A stretch of DNA of 15,916 nucleotides, taken from Acholeplasmataceae bacterium (GTDB lineage Bacteria; Bacillota_I; Bacilli_A; ML615J-28; CAG-698). The position numbers and the translations under genes are program-made. Below are positions 1 through 7,334 of this stretch, one piece after another. Location: the NCBI GenBank assembly GCA_012841765.1, contig DUUA01000023.1:1-15916 (forward strand), written 5' to 3'. Numbering within the stretch: the stretch's first letter is position 1; every line of letters begins with the position of its first letter. The notes under the pieces were generated by a model. The model was not told where the DNA came from, ran no database searches, and saw only the letters and a program-made list of their open reading frames with translations.

Positions 1-250
1 CTTTTTTAAATAATTTAGGTTGGCCAAAGTATATTGCTTTTTTGTGGTTATCCAAAATATTTTCAGTAAATAAATTTTTAATTATTTCAAGAGTAGTGAT
101 ATCAACATCACCAATAAAGGCTAAAGTTAAATGAAAATTATTAGATGAAGTCTTGTTATATTTGATTGTATTTACTAGTAAAGCGTTTTGTGCTTCTATT
201 AAATAATTGATTGTTGTATCATTAAAAGGAATTCCGATAAAGATTCTCAT
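1..250 (-). CDS. thpR: RNA 2',3'-cyclic phosphodiesterase ThpR (LigT family), 5' part only
   Basis: The first 83 codons of a minus-strand gene that runs off the left edge. The translation begins MRIFIGIPF and contains NFHLTLAFIGDV near residues 38-49. This is the N-terminal HxTL motif of the 2H phosphoesterase superfamily, in the setting typical of ThpR/LigT proteins, which open 2',3'-cyclic phosphates on RNA ends. The second HxTL motif would lie outside the window. The start is an ATG at 250-248 with the SD sequence GAGGTG seven bases upstream on the minus strand. It is transcribed divergently from the transglutaminase-like gene. The family call rests on the N-terminal signature only; physiological substrates of ThpR are poorly defined in general. 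Confidence 0.8.
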   Translation of the reverse strand, partial: MRIFIGIPFNDTTINYLIEAQNALLVNTIKYNKTSSNNFHLTLAFIGDVDITTLEIIKNLFTENILDNHKKAIYFGQPKLFKK

Positions 251-267
251 ATAAACACCTCAAAAAT

Positions 268-295
268 ATTTTAACATAGATATATTAATTTTGAA
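268..295 (-). promoter_or_regulatory. Probable promoter of thpR
   Basis: On the minus strand a TAAAAT -10 box (plus 268-273) is preceded by TG one base upstream, giving an extended -10. A weak TTCAAA -35 box (plus 290-295) lies 16 bp away. The fit is moderate. Confidence 0.45.
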
Positions 296-310
296 CATAA
301 ATATTTTAAA

Positions 311-339
311 TTGCATGTCTGCATAAAATAGATTATAAT
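311..339 (+). promoter_or_regulatory. Sigma-A-type promoter of the transglutaminase/DUF308 unit
   Basis: TTGCAT (311-316), a 17-bp spacer and a perfect TATAAT (334-339). Transcription should start near 346, about 20 nt ahead of the ATG at 367. The SD GGAGGG is at 357-362. Confidence 0.75.
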
Positions 340-366
340 AAATACAGACTTTAAACGGAGGGTGTT

Positions 367-2064
367 ATGAAAAAAAATAAATTTCTGGTTTTAGTAATAT
401 TTGTTTTGTTAATATTTACTTTTGGATTTACAGTTAAGATCTCAGCTTTAACTGAAAGTGAAATCAGAAGTGAACTTTTAAACTCTACTTATAGTGATAA
501 GATTACAAGAATGTATATTAATGAAAAAGGTGCAACAAAGTTTTATTATCAAAACGATACAAAATTAAACTCTTATGGAAAAGAGATATATAGTATATTG
601 TTTGATTTTGTTAAAAATAATCATTATGAAGAATCTTTGGTTATTACCAATGGGCCTTTAGATGAATATTTAACACAAATTGGGATTGCTTATCAAGATT
701 TTGTTAATGATCATCCAGAGTTTTTTTGGTTAACAGGAGGTTATCAAAGTGCGTATAAATACTCTGAAAATCTTTTAGGTGAAAAAACAATTACGGAAAT
801 TTCTTTGACACCAACAGTTTCGGTTTCTTATGTTGGAGCAGAGGAAATGCTGATGGATGATATAGATAGATATATTATACAAGTGGAAATGTTAATTGAA
901 GAATCAAATGCTTATACTTATAATTATGAAAAAGCAAAATTCTTTCATGATTGGTTAGTGTTAAATAATGTTTATTCGGAAATTTCAGAGGATTTGTCGC
1001 ATTCTGCTATTGGTGCCCTAGTTGGAGAATATTTCCCAGTATGTGAAGCTTATGCTAAAGCATTCATGATACTTTGTAATTACGCCGATATTCCAACAAT
1101 ATTAGCAACAGGAATGGCTAGAGAAAGGCATGCTTGGAATTATGTAGAAATACTTGGAGAGTGGTATTTTACAGATGTTACTTGGGACGATCCAATTACT
1201 TCACCTCTTGATCCTTCCCATATAGAACATGTTTATTTTTTATCAATTATTGATAGTGAACATATTCTTGATGATGATCAGATTATGCCTTCACCCTTAG
1301 CAACAGTAAGATTTGATTCTGATACTGTTGGTAATTTTTATATCATTAATTTTTATAATGCAAATGAAGAAATATATTTTTCAAATGAAGTAAAAGAAGG
1401 TAATAATTCTTTTGAACCGATTGATATACCTCAAAAAGATGGTTATAAATTTATCAAATGGGATCAAGAATTTAATAATGTTACAGAGAATATGGAAATA
1501 AGACCAGTGTTCCAAAAGGCTAATATTGAAGTTAAAGGAGTTAATGGCGAAATCATTATAATGGATTATGAATCTATTGATGACATTATAAATTTAGAGA
1601 TAGTTGTTCCACTAAATTATTTATTTATTGGGTGGAGCGATGGCAGCAAATATTATTCTTCTGAAAGCATAATTACTGATGATGTAGAGATTAGCCCCAT
1701 TATTAAAAAAGTTATCTTTACAATTAAAGGTATGAATGAGGTTGATAATAATCATTTCACGATCCCTTTATTTAATCTTGAAGATATAGAAATAGAAGTT
1801 GAAGAAGGAATAATAGTAAAAAACATTGAAAAACCTGAAGTTAATTCTTTTACAGACGAGTATGAAATGGAAATTACTTTTGGAAGTGTTTTTTCCGATT
1901 CAACAATTACGGAAACAGTTACTATTACAGCAACTGGTATGGGTGTTATTAATAAAGTTATAAATTGGGTTAAGATTAATTATTTATATATTGTTGGTGG
2001 AGTTGGTGGATTAGTTTTACTGGGTATAGTTTCAAGTGTTTTTAAGAGAAAGAAGCAGAGGTAA
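367..2064 (+). CDS. Exported, membrane-anchored transglutaminase-like protein with InlB-type repeats
   Basis: 565 residues. A hydrophobic signal segment covers about residues 5-28. A transglutaminase-like (papain-fold) core covers about 155-300, with the expected catalytic triad: Cys226 in PVCEAYAKAF, His255 in RHAWNYVEI and Asp270 in WYFTDVTWDDP. Downstream, about 326-382 reads as an InlB/Listeria-Bacteroides-type beta repeat (DGYKFIKWD, then TENMEIRPVF). A weaker second copy covers about 385-446 (LFIGWSDG, then DDVEISPII). After another beta-rich stretch comes one membrane segment (about 539-558) and a basic tail, KRKKQR, so the enzyme domain should face outward. This fold includes cross-linking enzymes, peptidases and deamidases; which chemistry applies cannot be read here. 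No LPXTG motif is present. It starts the transcript shared with the DUF308-like gene five bases downstream. Confidence 0.85.
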   Translation: MKKNKFLVLVIFVLLIFTFGFTVKISALTESEIRSELLNSTYSDKITRMYINEKGATKFYYQNDTKLNSYGKEIYSILFDFVKNNHYEESLVITNGPLDEYLTQIGIAYQDFVNDHPEFFWLTGGYQSAYKYSENLLGEKTITEISLTPTVSVSYVGAEEMLMDDIDRYIIQVEMLIEESNAYTYNYEKAKFFHDWLVLNNVYSEISEDLSHSAIGALVGEYFPVCEAYAKAFMILCNYADIPTILATGMARERHAWNYVEILGEWYFTDVTWDDPITSPLDPSHIEHVYFLSIIDSEHILDDDQIMPSPLATVRFDSDTVGNFYIINFYNANEEIYFSNEVKEGNNSFEPIDIPQKDGYKFIKWDQEFNNVTENMEIRPVFQKANIEVKGVNGEIIIMDYESIDDIINLEIVVPLNYLFIGWSDGSKYYSSESIITDDVEISPIIKKVIFTIKGMNEVDNNHFTIPLFNLEDIEIEVEEGIIVKNIEKPEVNSFTDEYEMEITFGSVFSDSTITETVTITATGMGVINKVINWVKINYLYIVGGVGGLVLLGIVSSVFKRKKQR

Positions 2065-2069
2065 ATTAA

Positions 2070-2561
2070 ATAAGAAAACGAATTTTAAATAATAAAGGCG
2101 TAGATATAGTTATTGGTTTAAGTATGATAATTTTCGGAATTTTTATTCTCGCATATCCTAGTATTGTTATGTCGACAATTTCTATTATTTTAGGTATTTT
2201 TTCAATAGTTTTTGGGGTCTTAATGGTTTTAGATTTTAACCAAAATAGAAAAACGAATAATCTTATTTTTGGAGTGATTTTAATTGCAGTTGGATTTGTT
2301 ATGGTATTAAAACCAGGATCAATTGCAAAAATTTTAAGCATATTTATTGGTGTATTATTCTTAGTTGTAGGAACAGTAGGGTTAGTTAACCACAAAAGAC
2401 AAGGATTGAGTTTTGATTTGATTATAAATATTTTGCTAATCATTGGTGGTGTCTTAATGATAATTGGAAATTGGGTATTTGTAGATATGGTGGGGGTAAT
2501 TTTAGCAATTATTTTGATAGTTTATGGTTGCAGTATTATTTTAAATAAAGTCATAAGATAA
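2070..2561 (+). CDS. DUF308/HdeD-like small membrane protein, probable AUA start
   Basis: A very hydrophobic protein with five or six membrane segments and short basic loops (NQNRKTNN, NHKRQG), as in the DUF308/HdeD family. The family role is poorly defined outside enteric acid resistance. The first canonical start, ATG at 2124, has no SD sequence and would cut into the first membrane helix. The frame stays open upstream to ATA at 2070, giving (M)RKRILNNKGVDIVIGLS ahead of that ATG: a basic N-terminus and then a complete first helix. AGAGGT at 2056-2061 lies eight bases before this ATA. There is no ATG, GTG or TTG between 2070 and 2124. I therefore prefer 2070 (163 residues) over 2124 (145 residues). 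It lies five bases after the transglutaminase-like gene and is probably co-translated with it. The gene is secure; the start is inferred. Confidence 0.75.
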   Translation: MRKRILNNKGVDIVIGLSMIIFGIFILAYPSIVMSTISIILGIFSIVFGVLMVLDFNQNRKTNNLIFGVILIAVGFVMVLKPGSIAKILSIFIGVLFLVVGTVGLVNHKRQGLSFDLIINILLIIGGVLMIIGNWVFVDMVGVILAIILIVYGCSIILNKVIR

Positions 2562-2572
2562 ATAAATTTTAA

Positions 2573-2596
2573 AAAAAGCGTTATCTAACGCTTTTT
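2573..2596 (+). terminator. Rho-independent terminator after the DUF308-like gene
   Basis: Perfect 10-bp stem, AAAAAGCGTT (2573-2582) with AACGCTTTTT (2587-2596), and a 4-nt loop. The right arm supplies the T tract. It separates this unit from the marR operon. Confidence 0.85.
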
Positions 2597-2599
2597 CTA

Positions 2600-2628
2600 T
2601 TGCATTGTTTTATCACATCTGATATAAT
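2600..2628 (+). promoter_or_regulatory. Promoter of the marR-ABC operon
   Basis: TTGCAT (2600-2605), a 17-bp spacer and TATAAT (2623-2628), with a TGA extended -10 element. The predicted start site, near 2635, lies inside the palindrome that follows. Confidence 0.8.
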
Positions 2629-2642
2629 GTTCGTATGCGAAC
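2629..2642 (+). promoter_or_regulatory. Candidate MarR operator (palindrome)
   Basis: GTTCG (2629-2633) and CGAAC (2638-2642) form a perfect inverted repeat with a 4-bp spacer. It abuts the -10 box and covers the predicted start site of the operon whose first gene encodes a MarR-family protein. Bound repressor would block initiation, which fits autoregulation. Assignment to this MarR protein is inferred from position. Confidence 0.6.
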
Positions 2643-2660
2643 TAAAGGAGAGGAGAAAAC

Positions 2661-3104
2661 ATGAGAAGAATTGGATTTGAAGTAAGGTATTTAGCTAATT
2701 TAATTACAAAGACATTAGATAATACTCCCGCATTTCAAAAAAACAAAAATATTACAGGAATGCAATATTTTATTATTGGCTATATCTTTAAAAATAGAGA
2801 AAAAGATGTTCTTCAAAAAGACATAGCTAAAATGTATCATATGCAAAAGTCTACAACGTCACAAATTTTAGATACGATGGAAAAGAATGGTTTAATTTAT
2901 AGAGAAGATGTTGAATATGATAAAAGAACTAAAAAAGTAAGTTTGACTGATTTAGCTTTAGTAATAAAAGAAGAGGCTAAAAAAGAAATTACGCAATTAG
3001 AAGCAGATATGGTGCAAGGATTAAATGAAAACGAAATAGAGTGTTTTTATAAAGTTATTGAAAAAATCAAACAAAACATAAAAGATAAGGGAAAAAATAT
3101 ATGA
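2661..3104 (+). CDS. MarR-family transcriptional regulator
   Basis: 147 residues, a normal length for MarR proteins. The winged helix-turn-helix covers about residues 48-97: KDIAKMYHMQKSTTSQILDT is the helix-turn-helix, followed by NGLIYRED and the wing DKRTKKVSLTD, close to the family DxRxxxVxLT pattern. Flanking helices (about 5-45 and 100-142) would form the dimer interface. MarR proteins typically bind palindromes as dimers and release DNA on ligand binding. The start ATG is preceded by a strong purine-rich SD (AAAGGAGAGGAG at 2644-2655). Its TGA stop overlaps the ATG of the next gene (ATGA at 3101-3104), which indicates translational coupling to the exporter it presumably controls. The TGA is followed at once by TAG. 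Ligand unknown. Confidence 0.9.
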   Translation: MRRIGFEVRYLANLITKTLDNTPAFQKNKNITGMQYFIIGYIFKNREKDVLQKDIAKMYHMQKSTTSQILDTMEKNGLIYREDVEYDKRTKKVSLTDLALVIKEEAKKEITQLEADMVQGLNENEIECFYKVIEKIKQNIKDKGKNI

Positions 3105-4852
3105 TAGAAAAATTACTTAAAAATAGTATCAGAGAATATAGAAAACCTGCTTTTTTAACTTCTTTATTTGTTGTGTTAGAAGTTATTATGGATGTTATTA
3201 TTCCTCTAGTTATAGGACAAATAATCAATTTAGTCCAAAAACAAGCAGAATTAACAGAAATTTACAAGTTAGGGGCCTTGTTAGTTGGTCTTTCATTGTT
3301 AACTTTTGTCTTTGGATATTTAAATGGAAGATATGCTGCTTTTGCAGCATCAGGTTTTGGTAAGAATTTGAGAAATGATATGTTTAATGCAACACAAGAT
3401 TATTCATTTAGCAATATTGACCATTTTTCAACATCTTCTATTGTAAATAGAATGACATCAGATGTTACGAGAGTAGAGATGGCTTATCAAATGTCAATTC
3501 GAATTGCCATTAGAGCACCTTTGATGTTACTTGGGGCATTAATTATGGCTTTCATTATTAATGTGAAAATATCTTTAATATTTTTAGCGGCTATACCTTT
3601 GCTTGCTATTGGATTATTATTAATTACTAAATTTGTTAGACCATTATTTATTAAAGTGTTTAAAAAATTAGATAATATGAATAATGTTGTTCAAGAAAAT
3701 GTTAGAGGAATTAGGACTGTAAAATCATATGTTAGAGAAGAACATGAAATAGAAAAATTTACTGGTTCAACTACTGAAATTAAAGATGGATTTTCAAAAA
3801 TTGAAAAAATTCTTGCATTAAATACTCCAATGTTATTAGGTTTTGTTTATGCTATAACTCTTTTAATTTCATGGTTTGGAGCTAAACTAATTATTGAAGT
3901 TGGTGCTGGCCCTGGGGGAATGGAAATTGGAGATTTAACTGCTTTATTAAATTACTCAATGCAAATATTAATGAGTTTAAATATGCTGTCAATGATTTTT
4001 GTTATTACAATAATCTCAAGAGCTTCACAAAAACGAATTGTTGAATTACTTGTTGAAGAACAGGATTTAAAAAACCCAGAAGATCCAATTTATGAAGTGT
4101 TAAATGGAGATGTTGAATTTGTAAATGTAGATTTTAGTTATACAAGCAAGCCCGACGCCTGTTGTTTGAATAATGCTAATCTTAAAATATTATCTGGTGA
4201 AACGGTAGGAATTATTGGGGGAACTGGAAGTTCAAAATCTACCTTAGTTCAATTGATTCCTAGATTATATGATGCTACTGCTGGTAGTGTCAAAGTTGGT
4301 GGTGTTGATGTTAAAGATTATGATGTTGAAACCCTTAGAGAAAGTGTCGGTATGGTATTGCAAAAGAATGTTTTATTTAGTGGAACAATTAAAGAAAACC
4401 TTCTTTGGGGAAATCCTAATGCAACAGATGAAGAAATAATTCATGCCGCAAAATTAGCTCAAGCAGATAATTTTATTCAAAGTTTCCCGCTTAAGTATGA
4501 AACTTATTTAGAACAAGGTGGTTCCAATGTTTCTGGAGGTCAAAAGCAAAGGATTTGTATTGCCAGAGCTCTATTAAAAAAACCACAAATTTTAATCTTG
4601 GATGATTCAACTAGTGCCGTAGATACTAAAACAGATTCTGCAATTAGAACGGCTATGTATGAAGAAATACCTCATACAACTAAAATTATAATAGCCCAAA
4701 GAATTTCATCTATTCAAAATGCAGATAAAGTAATTGTTATGGATGAAGGAGGAATAAATGCATTTGATACACCTGAAAATTTATTAAAAAATAATGAAAT
4801 ATATCAAGATGTATATCATTCACAGTTGAAAGGTGGTGGGTTTAATGAATAG
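3101..4852 (+). CDS. ABC exporter half-transporter with degenerate ATPase site (heterodimer subunit A)
   Basis: 583 residues. A six-helix exporter membrane domain (about 15-310) is followed by a nucleotide-binding domain (about 335-575). Visible motifs: Walker A GGTGSSKST (373-381), Q-loop Gln421, signature VSGGQ (477-481) and Walker B ILILDDST, where Asp502 replaces the catalytic Glu. The switch His is Gln533 (IAQRISS). Asp at the Glu position and Gln at the His position mark the non-hydrolysing half of heterodimeric exporters such as TM287/288, LmrCD and BmrCD. In Walker A, Ser378 stands where Gly is usual before the Lys. It is translationally coupled to marR upstream and overlaps the second subunit by eight bases. 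It probably exports drugs, lipids or other hydrophobic compounds; the substrate cannot be read from sequence. Confidence 0.92.
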   Translation: MIEKLLKNSIREYRKPAFLTSLFVVLEVIMDVIIPLVIGQIINLVQKQAELTEIYKLGALLVGLSLLTFVFGYLNGRYAAFAASGFGKNLRNDMFNATQDYSFSNIDHFSTSSIVNRMTSDVTRVEMAYQMSIRIAIRAPLMLLGALIMAFIINVKISLIFLAAIPLLAIGLLLITKFVRPLFIKVFKKLDNMNNVVQENVRGIRTVKSYVREEHEIEKFTGSTTEIKDGFSKIEKILALNTPMLLGFVYAITLLISWFGAKLIIEVGAGPGGMEIGDLTALLNYSMQILMSLNMLSMIFVITIISRASQKRIVELLVEEQDLKNPEDPIYEVLNGDVEFVNVDFSYTSKPDACCLNNANLKILSGETVGIIGGTGSSKSTLVQLIPRLYDATAGSVKVGGVDVKDYDVETLRESVGMVLQKNVLFSGTIKENLLWGNPNATDEEIIHAAKLAQADNFIQSFPLKYETYLEQGGSNVSGGQKQRICIARALLKKPQILILDDSTSAVDTKTDSAIRTAMYEEIPHTTKIIIAQRISSIQNADKVIVMDEGGINAFDTPENLLKNNEIYQDVYHSQLKGGGFNE

Positions 4853-6764
4853 AGGAAAACATAGAATAATTGATAAGAAGAAAGGTGCAAAAAACCCGTT
4901 TAAAACTTTAAAGAAATTAATGGGATATATATTTAGAGATCACAAATGGTCATTGTTAATTGTATTTTTATTGGTTATTTTTGTTGCTGCAACAACAACA
5001 ATTAATGCTCTGTTTTTACAAGTTTTAGTAGATGATTATATAGAACCGTTGATTGGAGTGACAAATCCAGTTTATTCAGGTCTAATTAAAGTTATTTTAA
5101 TAATGGCAGGAATATATTTAGTGGGAATTGTCTCTACTTATATATTTAATATTATAATGGTTAAAGTTTCTCAAGGAACTTTAAAAAAGATGAGAGACTC
5201 AATGTTTATTAAAATGCAATCATTACCGATAAATTATTTTGATACTACTTCTCATGGTGATATTATGAGTAGATATACTAATGATACGGAAACTTTAAGG
5301 CAAATGATTGCTCAAAGCATGCCACAGATATTTAGATTTTCAGTAACTTTATTAATGGTATTTGTTTCTATGGTTGTAAATAATATTTTATTAACTTTTA
5401 TTGTAATATTTTTTGTTGTTTTAATGTTATTTGCATCTAAAACTATTGCTAAGAAAAGTGGAGGGTTTTTTGTAAAACAGCAAAAATCATTAGGTAAATT
5501 AAATGGTTATATTGAAGAAATGATTCATGGACAAAAAGTTATCAAGGTGTTTAATCATGAAACTGCTGCAAAAGAAGAATTTGGAGTGTTAAGCGAAGAT
5601 TTAAGAGAAAATGCCGCTAATGCAAATAAGCATGCTAACACCATGATGCCGGTAATGCATAATATAGGTTTATTACAGTTTTCAACAATCGCAATAATAG
5701 GTGCAATACTTGCCTTAACATTTAAAGATAATGCTGATCATATACTATATATGAGTGTTGGCCAATTAGTTTCATTTTTGCAATTATCAAGAAGTTTCAC
5801 GAATCCCATTAGCCAAATGGCACAACAATTAAATAGTGTAGTAATGGCTCTTGCTGGAGCTGAAAGAATATTTGAGTTATTAGAACAAGAAGAAGAAATT
5901 GATGATGGACTTGTAACGTTAGTTAATGCTTTAGTTGATGATGATGGTATTATTACAGAAACTGAGAGTATAACTGAAACTTGGGCTTGGAAATATCCAA
6001 GTGAGAATGGAGATATTACATATACATTACTTAAAGGGGATATCAGATTTTATGATGTTGATTTTGCATACCCTACAAGTGAAATGATTTTACATGATGT
6101 AAGTATATATGCTGAACCAGGGCAAAAGTTAGCTTTTGTTGGCGCTACCGGCGCTGGTAAAACAACAATTACTAATTTAATTAATAGATTTTATGATATT
6201 GTTGATGGTGAAATTATTTATGATGGTATTAATATTAAAGATATCAGCAAATCATCATTAAGAAGATCATTGGGAATTGTTTTGCAAGATACAAGTTTAT
6301 TTACCGGCACTGTAATGGAAAACATTAGATATGGTAAATTAGATGCTACTGATGAGGAAGTGTTTGCGGCTGCAAAACTTGCTAACGCAGATGATTTTAT
6401 TAAAAGGTTACCTCTTGGGTACGAAACTATTTTATCAAGTGATGGGGGTAATTTGTCACAAGGACAAAGACAATTATTGTCTATTGCAAGAGCTGCAATA
6501 AGCAATGCACCAGTCATGATTCTTGATGAAGCAACTTCTTCTATTGATACTAGAACTGAAAAGCTTGTTCAAAAAGGAACTGATGAACTTATGAAGGGAA
6601 GAACAGTATTTGTTATTGCCCACAGGCTTTCTACAATTATGAATTCAGATGTAATCATGGTTCTTGATCAAGGGAGAATTGTTGAAAGAGGAACACATGA
6701 AAAGCTTGTTGAAAGGAAAGGTATATATTACCAACTTTATACTGGAGCTTTCGAATTAGAATAA
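4845..6764 (+). CDS. ABC exporter half-transporter with canonical ATPase site (heterodimer subunit B)
   Basis: 639 residues from the chosen ATG at 4845. The six-helix membrane domain covers about 30-340 and the nucleotide-binding domain about 398-635. The motifs are catalytically complete: Walker A GATGAGKTT (433-441), Q-loop Gln481, Walker B MILDEATSSID with Asp561-Glu562, and switch His593 (IAHRLST). The signature is LSQGQ (537-541), the variant seen in TM288-type subunits; it would close over the degenerate site of the partner. An acidic insert of about 45 residues (350-395) joins the two domains. An in-frame GTG at 4833 would add four residues, but AGGTGGTGGG at 4831-4840 is well placed as SD for the ATG at 4845. 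The gene overlaps subunit A by eight bases, which supports a 1:1 heterodimer. Confidence 0.92.
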   Translation: MNRGKHRIIDKKKGAKNPFKTLKKLMGYIFRDHKWSLLIVFLLVIFVAATTTINALFLQVLVDDYIEPLIGVTNPVYSGLIKVILIMAGIYLVGIVSTYIFNIIMVKVSQGTLKKMRDSMFIKMQSLPINYFDTTSHGDIMSRYTNDTETLRQMIAQSMPQIFRFSVTLLMVFVSMVVNNILLTFIVIFFVVLMLFASKTIAKKSGGFFVKQQKSLGKLNGYIEEMIHGQKVIKVFNHETAAKEEFGVLSEDLRENAANANKHANTMMPVMHNIGLLQFSTIAIIGAILALTFKDNADHILYMSVGQLVSFLQLSRSFTNPISQMAQQLNSVVMALAGAERIFELLEQEEEIDDGLVTLVNALVDDDGIITETESITETWAWKYPSENGDITYTLLKGDIRFYDVDFAYPTSEMILHDVSIYAEPGQKLAFVGATGAGKTTITNLINRFYDIVDGEIIYDGINIKDISKSSLRRSLGIVLQDTSLFTGTVMENIRYGKLDATDEEVFAAAKLANADDFIKRLPLGYETILSSDGGNLSQGQRQLLSIARAAISNAPVMILDEATSSIDTRTEKLVQKGTDELMKGRTVFVIAHRLSTIMNSDVIMVLDQGRIVERGTHEKLVERKGIYYQLYTGAFELE

Positions 6765-6771
6765 AAAATAA

Positions 6772-6799
6772 AAAAGCAAAGTTTAATTACTTTGCTTTT
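6772..6799. terminator. Bidirectional terminator between the ABC operon and the DtxR-like gene
   Basis: Perfect 11-bp stem, AAAAGCAAAGT (6772-6782) with ACTTTGCTTTT (6789-6799), and a 6-nt loop. A-rich and T-rich flanks let it work on both strands. The stop codon of the minus-strand regulator (6789-6787) lies at the loop edge, so the hairpin is shared by two converging genes. Confidence 0.85.
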
Positions 6800-7161
6800 A
6801 TTATTTTAAAATGATTTTTAATAGCTTTAAATGATTCATCGCTTAAATCATGTTCAATTTTGCAAGCGTCCTTTGCAGCAATGTCATCTGGAACCCCTAA
6901 ATCAATTAAAAATTTTGTTAAAAGACGATGACGTTCTAATATGCTTTTAGCTATTTTTAATCCTTCTGAAGTTAAATCAATAAAACCATCTTTATCAATT
7001 GTTATTAAATTATTTTCTTTTAAGTTTTTCATAGCCCTAGAAACAGATGCTTTTGTGAAGTCCATATCTTCAGCAATATCAATAGATCTAACTTTCTCGG
7101 TTTTTTCTTTAAGCATTAAAATTCTTTCAAGATAATTCTCTGCAGATTCATAAATTTTCAT
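6787..7161 (-). CDS. DtxR/MntR-family metal-responsive repressor, short form
   Basis: 124 residues. An N-terminal winged helix-turn-helix (about 1-65; DIAEDMDFTKASVSRAMKNL is the recognition region) is followed by the helical dimerisation and metal-binding domain (about 66-120). Likely ligands by alignment with MntR/DtxR are Asn9 (Asp8 in MntR, Met10 in DtxR), Glu12, His78, Cys100, Glu103 and His104. The segment DACKIEHDLSDE resembles DtxR/IdeR more than MntR at the Cys. There is no C-terminal SH3-like domain, and the protein stops shortly after the metal site. It is divergent from feoA-feoB, so Fe(II)-dependent repression of iron uptake is the most likely role, though Mn(II) sensing is not excluded. 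The start ATG at 7161 has SD GAAGGGG eight bases upstream. Confidence 0.88.
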   Translation of the reverse strand: MKIYESAENYLERILMLKEKTEKVRSIDIAEDMDFTKASVSRAMKNLKENNLITIDKDGFIDLTSEGLKIAKSILERHRLLTKFLIDLGVPDDIAAKDACKIEHDLSDESFKAIKNHFKIIKAK

Positions 7162-7182
7162 TATTAATACCCCTTCAGTTTG

Positions 7183-7211
7183 ATTATATCAAAAAATAAA
7201 ATATAATACAA
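7183..7211 (-). promoter_or_regulatory. Promoter of the DtxR-like gene
   Basis: On the minus strand: TTGTAT (plus 7206-7211), a 17-bp spacer and TATAAT (plus 7183-7188), with TGA giving an extended -10. The -10 box lies within a palindrome, TTTGAT-TAT-ATCAAA (7179-7193). That could be an operator but may be chance in such AT-rich DNA. Confidence 0.65.
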
Positions 7212-7272
7212 CAAGGACTAATATTTGATGTTACTGTGATTTTTTAGAAAACAATTTCATTTATAATATTAA

Positions 7273-7300
7273 TTGACAATGAGCATAAATAATGTATAAT
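7273..7300 (+). promoter_or_regulatory. Strong promoter of the feo operon
   Basis: Perfect consensus boxes: TTGACA (7273-7278), a 16-bp spacer and TATAAT (7295-7300). A promoter this strong next to a repressor gene suggests expression set mainly by repression. Confidence 0.85.
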
Positions 7301-7307
7301 AATCTCA

Positions 7308-7323
7308 GTTAGCCACTGCTAAC
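7308..7323 (+). promoter_or_regulatory. Candidate metal-repressor operator at the feo start site
   Basis: Perfect inverted repeat GTTAGC (7308-7313), CACT, GCTAAC (7318-7323), at the predicted start of transcription and just before the feoA SD. The GTTAG/CTAAC half-sites resemble the core of the known DtxR/IdeR box, but the spacer is longer (six bases between the shared half-sites, against one). Binding by the divergent DtxR-like protein is inferred. Confidence 0.55.
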
Positions 7324-7334
7324 CAGGAGGACTT

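Noticed and set aside
2066..2443. Long minus-strand open frame opposite the DUF308-like gene.
   Set aside because: It mirrors a hydrophobic low-complexity gene, has no SD or family resemblance, and is rich in Ile, Lys and Asn as expected of a shadow.
3099..3107. Possible use of TGA as Trp (Mycoplasma code), since only one gene in the window stops at TGA and it is backed by TAG.
   Set aside because: All genes are full length with Trp written TGG, and no frame needs to read through TGA. TGA is simply rare as a stop in this DNA.
4833..4844. GTG start at 4833 for ABC subunit B.
   Set aside because: It lies within the SD of the better-placed ATG at 4845.
7179..7193. Palindrome TTTGAT-TAT-ATCAAA as a firm operator for autoregulation of the DtxR-like gene.
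   Set aside because: It is built around the -10 box in AT-rich DNA and does not resemble the feo palindrome; kept only as a remark.
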